Positions 34,132-41,996 of a stretch of DNA of 64,000 nt are shown piece by piece. Location: the NCBI GenBank assembly GCA_963739245.1, contig CAVTZP010000003.1:62001-126000 (forward strand), read 5' to 3'. Source of the stretch: CAVTZP01 sp963739245. Lineage in GTDB: Bacteria > Chloroflexota > Dehalococcoidia > Dehalococcoidales > BS750m-G39. Numbering within the stretch: the first letter of the stretch is position 1; each line of letters begins with the position of its first letter. Made by a program: the position numbers and the translations under genes. The notes below the pieces were generated by a model. That model was not told the DNA's origin. It ran no database searches and was given only the letters and a program-made list of their open reading frames with translations.

Positions 34132-34638
34132 CTATTGGACCTGGAAACTGTTAATTGCCATATTGAAACTGGTTTGGGCATCATCAAATGTTGCCACCGG
34201 TGCACTGCAGATTATGACATATATATTGCCATTTTTCTCTAGGATTACAATCCTCATCTGGGAATCATCTGTTTTGAAAACTGAATCGTAAGCTGGTACT
34301 CCAGCCACAGTTGGGAGTGTTTCCGATATCGTTTGCGTGGGGTTAAAACTATTAACTGTTTGGTCATTAAATTGTTCTAACGTGTAACCGGACGGCAGAG
34401 TCTCTTTTAAGACAACGACGAATACTCCTGCCGAGGGGGACACAAGAGCGGCAATAGCATTCGGATTACTTGAATTTCCAGACCCCCACGTCTTAGGGTA
34501 GTCAAATGAAATCCCGTTTTCGGCAAAGTGTTTTGTTGTCGGCGTTTCCGCCCCTCCGCCACCACAGCCGATTATTAAGGTAGCCCCAAGTATCAGGACT
34601 CCCAAGCAAGCCAGCGCTCTTAGTCTTTTCACCTTCAT
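34132..34638 (-). CDS. Lipoprotein, PsbP-like/DUF1795-type, copy 2
   Basis: A 168-residue paralogue of the neighbouring lipoprotein. The first 25 codons (signal peptide to lipobox Cys) are almost identical at DNA level to copy 1. The mature domain keeps FDYPKTWG, the TVAGVPAY block and NSFQVQ but differs widely elsewhere. Its promoter is a second version of the same element. The pattern suggests an old duplication with the ends homogenised or the centre diversified. Confidence 0.75.
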   Translation of the reverse strand: MKVKRLRALACLGVLILGATLIIGCGGGGAETPTTKHFAENGISFDYPKTWGSGNSSNPNAIAALVSPSAGVFVVVLKETLPSGYTLEQFNDQTVNSFNPTQTISETLPTVAGVPAYDSVFKTDDSQMRIVILEKNGNIYVIICSAPVATFDDAQTSFNMAINSFQVQ

Positions 34639-34671
34639 TTTTTGCCAGCCTCCTTACACCTGTTATGCGTG

Positions 34672-34701
34672 AGAATACTCTTTCTTTTGTGACCCTGTCA
34701 A
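34672..34701 (-). promoter_or_regulatory. Promoter of lipoprotein copy 2
   Basis: On the minus strand TTGACA (34701-34696) and TATTCT (34677-34672) are 18 bp apart. It is the counterpart of the promoter at 34025-34053. Confidence 0.6.
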
Positions 34702-34720
34702 TCCGCCACCAGTGTTTAGT

Positions 34721-35644
34721 TCAGCGCCGTGCCACACCAACAAGCTCAGCTATATCCTTTACCCCCTCTTTTTTCATAAACTGCTCTATTCCCTCCAGGA
34801 TGTCAAGGGGGGCGCGGGGGTTAGCAAAGCTGGCGGTGCCGACTTGAATAGCGCTGGCTCCCGCCATGATGAACTCCAAGGCGTCGCTGGCGGTAGCGAT
34901 GCCGCCGCCGCCGATAACGGGCACGTCTACAACCCCAGCCACGGTATATACCATATACAAGGCTATTGGTTTTATCGCCGGTCCGGATAGCCCTCCGGTT
35001 ACACTGCCAAGTAATGGCCTACGCCGGCTAGTGTCAATAGCCATGCCCTTTAAGGTATTGATTAGAGAGATGGCATCGGCACCGGCTTTAGTTACTGCCT
35101 TAGCCACCTCAGCAATGTCAGCGGTGTTTGGGGTTAGCTTGACCACCACCGGGAGAGAGGTGGCGGCTTTAACCATGGCGGTTACCTCGGCGGCTGTTTC
35201 CGGCTTGGCGCCAAACTCAGCACCGCCGGCTTTAATATTGGGACAGCCGATGTTTACCTCAAGAGCGCTGATTCCAGCCACCCCGTCAAGCTCTCTAGCC
35301 ACCTGGGCGTAATCATCAACGGTTTCCCCGACGATATTGACGATGACGGGCACGCGCCAGGTTGCCCAGACTGGCGCCTTCTCCTTGATTACGGCTTTAA
35401 CGCCGATATTCTGCAGCCCTATTGAGTTGAGCACACCACAGGGTGTTTCCGCCAGCCGCGGCTGTGGATTTCCCTCTCTTGGCTTGGGGGTAGTTCCCTT
35501 GCACACGATAGCCCCCAGCCTTTGAATATCGAAGAGATGGCTATACTCGGTGCCATAGCCGAAGGTGCCCGAGGCAGTCATCACCGGGTTAGCCAGTAAT
35601 AAGCCGGGTTTATTTTTCGGTGCCAGTTGAACCGAAAGATTCAT
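34721..35644 (-). CDS. pyrD: Dihydroorotate dehydrogenase, catalytic subunit (class 1)
   Basis: A 307-residue FMN-dependent TIM-barrel enzyme oxidising dihydroorotate to orotate. PVMTASGTFGYG and NSIGLQN bind FMN and substrate. The class 1 catalytic cysteine is in NIGCPN. VKLTPN, GGLSGPAIKP and GGGGIATASDALEF follow. Class 1B enzymes work with the PyrK electron-transfer subunit, which is not adjacent here; pyrF is 6 kb away. It lies directly 5' of the duplicated lipoproteins on the minus strand. Confidence 0.94.
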   Translation of the reverse strand: MNLSVQLAPKNKPGLLLANPVMTASGTFGYGTEYSHLFDIQRLGAIVCKGTTPKPREGNPQPRLAETPCGVLNSIGLQNIGVKAVIKEKAPVWATWRVPVIVNIVGETVDDYAQVARELDGVAGISALEVNIGCPNIKAGGAEFGAKPETAAEVTAMVKAATSLPVVVKLTPNTADIAEVAKAVTKAGADAISLINTLKGMAIDTSRRRPLLGSVTGGLSGPAIKPIALYMVYTVAGVVDVPVIGGGGIATASDALEFIMAGASAIQVGTASFANPRAPLDILEGIEQFMKKEGVKDIAELVGVARR

Positions 35645-35705
35645 ATATTGCTCCCTCTATAACAATAGTGAGATTATCACTGGCTGTCAATACTTTAGGG
35701 GGGCA

Positions 35706-35734
35706 TTGACCAAATAAAACAAATAGGATACACT
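35706..35734 (+). promoter_or_regulatory. Promoter in front of the DksA-type gene
   Basis: TTGACC (35706-35711), 17-bp spacer and TACACT (35729-35734). The first ATG (35741) would be at or next to the transcription start. The gap of 263 bp before the DksA-type gene otherwise contains only the small open frame noted at 35741. Confidence 0.5.
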
Positions 35735-35740
35735 AAATAT

Positions 35741-35815
35741 ATGGAATACATTGCTACCTCGCCAACAATCACTGGCGCGGGCAGGCTGTGGATACCATTC
35801 GCCAGTTGCGTGTGA
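35741..35815 (+). CDS. Possible 24-residue leaderless leader peptide
   Basis: A 24-codon frame beginning MEYIATSPTIT and ending ASCV, placed immediately downstream of a good promoter. It has no ribosome-binding site and no family that I recognise. It may be a leader peptide for the DksA-type gene or simply chance. Confidence 0.2.
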   Translation: MEYIATSPTITGAGRLWIPFASCV

Positions 35816-35907
35816 TGCTGGATTGACCTCTTTGCGCCATCGTCGTCTTAATAATTACTGGTATAGATGCTTACCTACTAGCACAGGTAGGCGGAGGGGA
35901 GGGAAAG

Positions 35908-36276
35908 ATGACCATAGGCTTCAATCTACTTCGCTCTCGTCTTGAGAATGAGCGGAAGCGGTTGATGGAGGAGCTGGAGCAACTGAAATCTACCGTTCGC
36001 CCGGCTGATGAAAGGCGGGAGGGTAGCCCTTTTGGCAAGAGGGAGGAGGAGGCTACTGAGAGCTTTGAGCTAGAGAAGCGGCTAACCTTGGAGAAGCGTA
36101 TTAGGGAGCAGTTAGCCGAGGTGGAGCACGCTTTGCGCAAGTTTGAAGACGGAACCTATGGTTTGTGTGATAATTGTGGTCAGACTATAGACCCTGCCCG
36201 GCTGGAAGCACTTCCTCAGGCTAATCTATGCTTAAGCTGTAAGACGCTTCAGACAAAGAATGCGAAGGGCAAGTAG
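35908..36276 (+). CDS. DksA/TraR-type C4 zinc-finger protein
   Basis: A 122-residue protein with a long charged N-terminal helix hairpin (about 5-85) and a C-terminal four-cysteine zinc finger, CDNC...CLSC (about residues 88-113). These proteins resemble DksA, which enters the RNA polymerase secondary channel to modulate transcription, often with ppGpp. GGAGGGGAGGGAAAG precedes the ATG. It heads an apparent operon with lspA and the pseudouridine synthase. Confidence 0.85.
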   Translation: MTIGFNLLRSRLENERKRLMEELEQLKSTVRPADERREGSPFGKREEEATESFELEKRLTLEKRIREQLAEVEHALRKFEDGTYGLCDNCGQTIDPARLEALPQANLCLSCKTLQTKNAKGK

Positions 36277-36295
36277 TCTCCAAGGCAGGCGCGGA

Positions 36296-36760
36296 ATGTG
36301 GTCTTTTTTCCTTACCGCGTTAGGGGTGGTGGTTGCCGACCAGCTGAGCAAGCTCGGGATAAGGTCAAGTCTTCTAGAAGGGCAATCGCTATTTGAGGCG
36401 GGATTCTTTAGGATAGTCCGTATTCCCCCTAACACCGGCGCCGCCTTTGGCTTGTTTCAAGGCCAATCATTTGTCTTAACCGTGTTGTCTATCGTCGGCG
36501 CTGGTCTTCTTCTGGCCTATATCTTTGTTATTCGCCCCCGGTTCTCACCCTTAGATAGCCTGCTTACCAGAACAACCTTGGGCTTAATTCTCGGCGGGAT
36601 AATAGGTAATCTGATTGACCGCTTGTGGTTTGGCGGTGTTACCGATTTTATCAGCATCGGCTGGTGGCCGGCGTTCAATATTGCTGATTCGGCGATGGTT
36701 GTTGGTGTGATTCTCTTTGCTTACTCAATGCTCCGCTTAGCCAAAGCCAAAAAGCACTGA
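36296..36760 (+). CDS. lspA: Lipoprotein signal peptidase
   Basis: A type II signal peptidase that cleaves prolipoproteins in the membrane; it would process the lipoproteins encoded 2 kb upstream. Four hydrophobic helices are visible. The catalytic aspartates lie in GNLIDR...GGVTDF and FNIADSA, and NTGAAFG is the conserved loop. I start at ATG 36296, which gives the usual short N-terminus; ATG 36260 would add 12 polar residues and overlap the previous gene. Confidence 0.93.
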   Translation: MWSFFLTALGVVVADQLSKLGIRSSLLEGQSLFEAGFFRIVRIPPNTGAAFGLFQGQSFVLTVLSIVGAGLLLAYIFVIRPRFSPLDSLLTRTTLGLILGGIIGNLIDRLWFGGVTDFISIGWWPAFNIADSAMVVGVILFAYSMLRLAKAKKH

Positions 36761-36772
36761 TTTATTAGCCCG

Positions 36773-37672
36773 ATGATGGATAAGGTATATAATTTCATCG
36801 CTGATAAGCCCGGTGTTCGTCTGGACAGGTATGTCTGCGATAAGCTTGCCGAGCTGTCTCGGACTCGCATTCAAAGGCTTATCGCCGACGGCTATATCAC
36901 GGTCAATGACCAGGTGGCTAAGGCAGGGCTTAAGCTTAATGCCGGCGACAGGCTAAAGGTTATTATTCCCCCCGCCCCGCCCAGCCCGCTAACCCCTGAG
37001 GCGATTCCGTTAAATATCATTTATGAGGATGACGACCTTCTGGTGATAGACAAGCCGGCGGGCCTGACCGTCCATCCCGCGCCGGGGCACCCGGCTCATA
37101 CCCTGGTTAATGCCATTCTGGCCCGCTTTCCTCGCCTGGCGGCTCTTAGTGACTCACTGCGCCCGGGGATTGTGCATCGGCTGGACAAGGATACCTCGGG
37201 GGTGATGGTGGTGGCGAAGAGTAGTTTGGCTCAAGTCAAACTGGCGGAGCAGTTTAAGGCTCATTCGGTGGTCAAAGCCTATCTGGCGCTGGTTAAGGGG
37301 CACCTGACCCCGCAGAACGGCATTATTGAAGCACCTATCGGGCGCGACCCCCGCAACCGAAAGCGGATGGCGGTAGTGGCCAGGGGCAGGGAAGCCCGCA
37401 CCGAATATCAGGTAGTTAAATACATCGGCGACTATACCCTGCTTGAGGTCAGACCGGAGACCGGCCGCACTCACCAGATAAGGGTTCATCTTTCGGCTAT
37501 CGGCTATCCGGTGGTAGGGGACAAAGTGTATGGGGTGAAGTCCTCGTATTTATCGCGGCAGTTTCTGCATGCCTCCCGCCTCGGCTTTAACCTCCCCTCC
37601 ACCGGCAAATATGTGGAGTTTAAGTCCGAGCTGCCCTCTGATTTAGCGCAGGCGCTTAAAGATATAGCCTAA
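36773..37672 (+). CDS. RluD-family pseudouridine synthase
   Basis: A 299-residue RNA pseudouridine synthase. An S4 RNA-binding domain fills residues ~15-75 (RLDRYVCDKLAELSRTRIQRL region). The catalytic aspartate is in the HRLDKDTSGVMV motif, and GRTHQIRVHL is the conserved late motif. By similarity it acts on 23S rRNA helix 69 or nearby sites. It begins 13 bp after lspA. Confidence 0.93.
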   Translation: MMDKVYNFIADKPGVRLDRYVCDKLAELSRTRIQRLIADGYITVNDQVAKAGLKLNAGDRLKVIIPPAPPSPLTPEAIPLNIIYEDDDLLVIDKPAGLTVHPAPGHPAHTLVNAILARFPRLAALSDSLRPGIVHRLDKDTSGVMVVAKSSLAQVKLAEQFKAHSVVKAYLALVKGHLTPQNGIIEAPIGRDPRNRKRMAVVARGREARTEYQVVKYIGDYTLLEVRPETGRTHQIRVHLSAIGYPVVGDKVYGVKSSYLSRQFLHASRLGFNLPSTGKYVEFKSELPSDLAQALKDIA

Positions 37673-37681
37673 GTTTTTTGG

Positions 37682-37820
37682 TGACCCATCCCCCTGCCCC
37701 CTTCCCTTGGGTATTTATGAAGGGAAGGGGGTTTTAGTAAGGGAGGGGGCTTCGCCCCCTCCCTTTTTCTTTCTTCCCCCTAGAATGTTAGCAAGGGGGG
37801 TGGTAGAATGGGGGTAAGGT
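37682..37820. repeat. Compound palindromic repeat, copy 5
   Basis: CCCATCCCCCTG end, CCCTTGGGTATTTATGAAGGG hairpin, a GGGGGCTTCGCCCCC central stem and a TTCCCCC...GGGGGG end. It separates the pseudouridine synthase from the restriction-modification genes. Its first hairpin is nearly identical to that of copy 6. Confidence 0.85.
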
Positions 37821-37844
37821 ATATTAAGAAGTGAGGCATATAAG

Positions 37845-38477
37845 TTGAGCAGTCACTTGGTTGAAATATTTGAGGATGCAGCGCTTATAAGCAAAATTAA
37901 AAGGCGCTTGCCCCGACTTTTTAGAATTGCTGAGTTAGAGTGCTCAAGGGCTGGAAAGATAGGCATGCAAGTAGGCTCTGTTCGTGAAAACATTATAGTC
38001 TCCTTGCTTATCTACAAATTTGGCGAGAGCAATGTACAGACAGACATTCCAATCACCGAGCCTGAAGTAGATGTTAAGCTATTTGGGCAGCCCGTTTCTG
38101 TAAAAACGATTACTGGCAAAGGGTTCGGTGGAGTTAAATTAGTATGGACAGTTGATGCCCAAAACGCAAAGGAATTTCAGGAAAGTTATTATCCTTCAAG
38201 CGATATTCTATTCGTACAGATTGTTTGGGATGGCAAGGGTGGGCTTTATTTCATACCAGTGGAAGCTCAGCGCCATTTGCTTGAGAAGATGGGCAGTGAA
38301 AGATATATCAAACTGCCCAAGCCTGGCACTAACCCTCGCGGTGCTGAGATTACGAAAGAAGCTCTACTGTCCTTAATACAAAGCAAGGAAGCTAAAGTTA
38401 TTGAAATAGACTGGCACAAGCCAGAGATAGACTATCATCCTTATCAGAGATGGGTAGACTACTGGAGGGAGGAATGA
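37845..38477 (+). CDS. Type II restriction endonuclease, ThaI-like
   Basis: A 210-residue PD-(D/E)xK-type protein. The putative catalytic core is Asp76 in PEVDVKLFG and the SVK triad (85-87). SVREN (45-49) could supply the upstream glutamate. By memory of the sequence pattern it resembles the ThaI family (ThaI cuts CGCG); the specificity here is unproven. The start is TTG. It overlaps the methyltransferase start by 4 bp (ATGA), and its codon use is less GC-rich than that of its neighbours, as expected for a mobile R-M system. Confidence 0.65.
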   Translation: MSSHLVEIFEDAALISKIKRRLPRLFRIAELECSRAGKIGMQVGSVRENIIVSLLIYKFGESNVQTDIPITEPEVDVKLFGQPVSVKTITGKGFGGVKLVWTVDAQNAKEFQESYYPSSDILFVQIVWDGKGGLYFIPVEAQRHLLEKMGSERYIKLPKPGTNPRGAEITKEALLSLIQSKEAKVIEIDWHKPEIDYHPYQRWVDYWREE

Positions 38478-39383
38478 GGGAGCAGAGGCACACAAACAAG
38501 CCCCTTTGGTTCGCCAGGACGAATAAATCATGATTCTACCTCTTTCTATGCCAGTAGGCTTTATGAGAGTCTACCTACGGAGAAAATCTCTGAGTATATA
38601 GAAGCGCCTATCCCAGCGGAGTTTCTGGATAAAGTATTCTGCAGGTCAAGTGAAAACATGCTGGAACTCCCTGATAATAGCGTTCATCTGATGGTTACCT
38701 CACCACCTTATAATGTGGGCAAAGACTATGATGAAAACCTGACCCTGAAACAATATCGTGAGCTTCTGAAAAGAGTATGGAAAGAAGTCTATAGAGTCCT
38801 TGTCCCGGGGGGAAGAGCCTGTATCAATATCGCCAATCTCGGAAGAAAGCCGTATATCCCCCTTCACGCTTTTATTATTGCTGACATGCTGGATTTGGGC
38901 TTTCTTATGAGAGGAGAGGTTATCTGGAATAAGGCGTCAAGTTCAAGCCCTTCCACAGCTTGGGGAAGCTGGCTGAGTGCAGCTAATCCGACTTTAAGGG
39001 ATATTCATGAGTATATTCTGATTTTTTCCAAGGGCATGTTCAGCAGAAGAAACGTCTGTAAACGGCAGAGCACCATATCACAGGAGGAGTTTTTGGAGTT
39101 CACCAAAAGTGTTTGGACCTTCTCTGCTGAGTCAGCACGCAAGATAGGTCACCCGGCACCGTTCCCAGTAGAGCTGCCTTACAGGTTGCTCCAACTTTAT
39201 ACATTTGAGGAAGAAGTAATTTTAGACCCATTTATGGGAAGTGGGCAGGCTGCTATCGCAGCCATAAAGACAAACCGTCATTATGTGGGATACGATATAA
39301 GTGAGGAATACGTAAGATTAGCCGAAAGGCGAATCAAAGACTTTTTGCTGGAATTCAAGTCTCCGAAATTATTTGAGTCTTAA
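38474..39383 (+). pseudogene. DNA methyltransferase (N4-cytosine/N6-adenine type), frameshifted near its start
   Basis: The alpha-class-like amino-methyltransferase has catalytic motif IV TSPPYNVG and SAM motif I DPFMGSGQA, in that order, as in the beta group. The open frame from ATG 38658 lacks the normal N-terminus, but upstream sequence in that frame (FYASRLYE, EYIEAPIPAEFLDKVF) clearly belongs to it and has no ATG, GTG or TTG. ATG 38474 overlaps the endonuclease stop and encodes KPLWFARTNK in another frame, ending at TGA 38531-38533. A +1 shift near 38524-38532 joins both parts. This is either a real mutation or an assembly error. Confidence 0.75.
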
Positions 39384-39388
39384 GGAAG

Positions 39389-40849
39389 ATGACCACCCCA
39401 GTCAGAGTGCGTTTTGCCCCCAGCCCCACCGGCTACCCCCATGTCGGTAATATCCGCACCGCCATGTTTAACTGGCTCTTTGCCCGGCACAGCGGTGGCA
39501 GGTTTATCGTCCGCATTGAGGATACCGATGTCACCCGCAAGGTCAAGGGGGCAGTGAAGGCTATCCTTGATTCCCTGAACTGGCTGGGGCTGGACTGGGA
39601 CGAGGGGCCGGAGGTGGGTGGTGACTATGGGCCCTATTTTCAGTCGCAGCGCCTGGAGCTTTATAAGGAGGCTGCCGAGCGTCTCGTTAAGCAGGGGGAC
39701 GCTTACTATTGTTACTGCTCCACCCAGCGTCTTGAAGCGATGCGGGCGGAGCAGGTTGAGCGTAAGCAGCCGCCGGGCTACGACCGCCACTGCCGCAATT
39801 TGAGCCCGGAGGAGCGGGCAAAAAAGGAAGCCGAGGGCATCACGCCGGTGGTGCGTTTTAAGACCCCGCTTGAAGGGCAGACCCGATTTAACGACCTCAT
39901 CTATGGCGATGTCGTCTTTGAGCATAATACCATTGACGACTTTGTCCTGCTTAAATCAGACGGCTACCCGACATATCACCTGGCTAATGTCGTTGATGAC
40001 CACGCCATGAAAATCAGCCATGTCATCAGGGCGGAGGAGTGGATATCAAGCACGCCCCGGCACCTGCTCCTGTATCGGGCGCTTGGCTTTGAGCCGCCGC
40101 AGTTTGTTCACCACCCGATGATAATGGGGCCTGACCGCGCCAAGCTGAGCAAGCGGCACGGGGCGGTGTCCCTACTTGAGTATCGGGAGCAGGGTTATTT
40201 GCCGGAGACCATGTTTAACTTTCTGGCACTGATTGGCTGGTCTCTTGACGATAAGACCGAGCTAATGTCCCGGCAGGAGCTAATAGATAACTTTTCACTG
40301 GAGCGCATCGGCAAGACCGGAGCCATCTTCAACCGGGAAAAGCTGGACTGGATGAACGGGGTCTATATCCGCAAGATGAGCGCCGACGAGTTCTTTGAGG
40401 CGGCTCAGCCTTTCTTGATGATGGACGAAGCCGTGGGCAAGGCGTTAATATCAGATGAGGAATATGTGAAGGCGGCTCTATCCCTTGTCCAGGAGCGGGC
40501 CCGAACCCTGGTTGAGGTTGCCGACCTGGCTCAGTTTTTCTTCGTTGAGGAGCTTGACTACGAGTCCGGCCGGCTTATCGGCGAGAAAATGAATCGCGAA
40601 TCAGCCGTTGGGGCGTTAAAGGCGGCGCAGCAGAGGCTAAGCCCGCTAGCGGCGTTCGACGCCGACTCCCTGGAAGGGGTGCTCCGCCCCCTGGCTGCGG
40701 AGCTGGGGCTGAAGACCGGCCAGCTCTTCGGCGTGCTGAGGGTAGCTGTTACCGGGCGGACCGCCGCCCCACCCCTCTTTCAGACGATGGCGGTCTTGGG
40801 TAAGGAACGCTGTTTGAGGCGGATTGAAGCGGCACTTCAGAGGCTATGA
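39389..40849 (+). CDS. gltX: Glutamyl-tRNA synthetase
   Basis: A 486-residue class I aminoacyl-tRNA synthetase. The nucleotide-binding HIGH-type motif is PSPTGYPHVGNIRTA and the second signature is KLSKRHG. A CYCSTQR segment near residue 108 is present; a full zinc motif was not resolved. The C-terminal anticodon-binding helices are complete. AAGGAAG precedes the ATG, six bases after the methyltransferase stop, so the R-M genes were inserted directly upstream. It is likely non-discriminating or discriminating; this cannot be told by eye. Confidence 0.96.
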   Translation: MTTPVRVRFAPSPTGYPHVGNIRTAMFNWLFARHSGGRFIVRIEDTDVTRKVKGAVKAILDSLNWLGLDWDEGPEVGGDYGPYFQSQRLELYKEAAERLVKQGDAYYCYCSTQRLEAMRAEQVERKQPPGYDRHCRNLSPEERAKKEAEGITPVVRFKTPLEGQTRFNDLIYGDVVFEHNTIDDFVLLKSDGYPTYHLANVVDDHAMKISHVIRAEEWISSTPRHLLLYRALGFEPPQFVHHPMIMGPDRAKLSKRHGAVSLLEYREQGYLPETMFNFLALIGWSLDDKTELMSRQELIDNFSLERIGKTGAIFNREKLDWMNGVYIRKMSADEFFEAAQPFLMMDEAVGKALISDEEYVKAALSLVQERARTLVEVADLAQFFFVEELDYESGRLIGEKMNRESAVGALKAAQQRLSPLAAFDADSLEGVLRPLAAELGLKTGQLFGVLRVAVTGRTAAPPLFQTMAVLGKERCLRRIEAALQRL

Positions 40850-41994
40850 AGAGGCAAGGTGCCTTATCTGGCTACCGTGTCCTTGATTTGACCGATGAGC
40901 GGGGCATACTCTGTCCCCGCCTTCTGGCCGATATGGGGGCAGAGGTTATCCGGGTAGAAAAGCCCGGTTCACCAGAAAGCCCTTTTTACTGGGAAAAACT
41001 GGGCAAGCGGGCGATAACCCTTGATATAGAAGCCAAGCCGGGGCAGGAGCTATTCAGGCGGCTGGTTAAGACGGCTGATGCCCTGGTGGAGAGCTTTCCG
41101 CCGGGATATCTTGAGGGGCTGGGTCTGGGCTACCACGAGCTTGGTCGGATTAACCCCCGGCTGGTTATGGCTTCCGTCACCGATTTCGGGCAGAGCGGGC
41201 CGTATCGTGATTATCGGTCGTGCGACTTGGTGGCTAATGCTCTGGGTGGTCAGATATGTGTCTGTGGCGAACCCCAGTCGCCGCTCAAGCCCTTTGGCGA
41301 CCAGAGCTACTATCTTGCCTCTATCTTTGCCGCTATTGGCGTTCTGCTGGCATTATGGAATCGGCATTCTTCGGGCAAAGGTCAGCATATTGACATTTCG
41401 CTAGAGGAGTGTGTGGCATCTGCCCTTGACCATGTCCTGGTGCGCTATTTTTATCAGGGGGTAGTGGCTAAGCGCCGGGGCGGTCTTTACTGGAACGGCG
41501 CCTTCGGCATCTTCCCCGGCCGCGATGGCTATATTCTGCTCTCTTTGTTTCACCAGTGGGAGACACTGGTGGAGTGGCTTGCCTCTGAGGGGATGGCGGA
41601 AGACTTAATCGACGAGAAATGGCTTGAGAGAGATTATCGGCTCAAGCATCTTGACCATGTTATTGAGGTCCTGGAGCGGTGGACGAGAAGCCATGCTGTC
41701 GCCGAGCTGGTGGAGAAGGGGCAGTTGATGCGCTTCCCCTGGGCGGAGGTCGCCTCAATATCGGGGCTTATGGCGAGCCCGCAGCTTGAGGCGCGTAATT
41801 TCTGGGTTGAGGTGGAGCATCCCCAGACAGGCAAGAAATATAAATTCCCCGGCGCGCCAGCTAAGCTGAGTCGCTCTCCATTACGGGTGGGGAGCCGTGC
41901 GCCCCGGGCTGGCGAGCACAATAAAGAGGTTTATCAAAAGTTGGGGCTATCGGAAAAGGAGATTAAGGATTTAATTAAGGACGGTGTTATTTAG
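40846..41994 (+). CDS. Class III CoA-transferase (CaiB/BaiF family), copy 1
   Basis: A 382-residue family III acyl-CoA transferase that moves CoA between carboxylic acids. It begins LSGYRVLDLTDERG, with LADMGAEVIRVEKP and LVMASVTDFGQSGPY, all typical, and the late RSPLRVGSRAPRAGEHN. Substrate unknown. Its ATG overlaps the gltX stop by 4 bp, and the radical SAM gene follows after 2 bp, so all three are one transcription unit. A paralogue is at 44052. Confidence 0.88.
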   Translation: MKRQGALSGYRVLDLTDERGILCPRLLADMGAEVIRVEKPGSPESPFYWEKLGKRAITLDIEAKPGQELFRRLVKTADALVESFPPGYLEGLGLGYHELGRINPRLVMASVTDFGQSGPYRDYRSCDLVANALGGQICVCGEPQSPLKPFGDQSYYLASIFAAIGVLLALWNRHSSGKGQHIDISLEECVASALDHVLVRYFYQGVVAKRRGGLYWNGAFGIFPGRDGYILLSLFHQWETLVEWLASEGMAEDLIDEKWLERDYRLKHLDHVIEVLERWTRSHAVAELVEKGQLMRFPWAEVASISGLMASPQLEARNFWVEVEHPQTGKKYKFPGAPAKLSRSPLRVGSRAPRAGEHNKEVYQKLGLSEKEIKDLIKDGVI

Positions 41995-41996
41995 TC

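Larger units (their letters stand above)
34061..34711. repeat. Tandem duplication, unit 2
   Basis: This is the second copy of the unit described at 33400. It starts with a 51-bp exact copy of the flavoprotein gene's 3' end (a gene fragment encoding DALKQAFLAGQRLVE and stop), then the second lipoprotein gene and its promoter. Confidence 0.85.
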
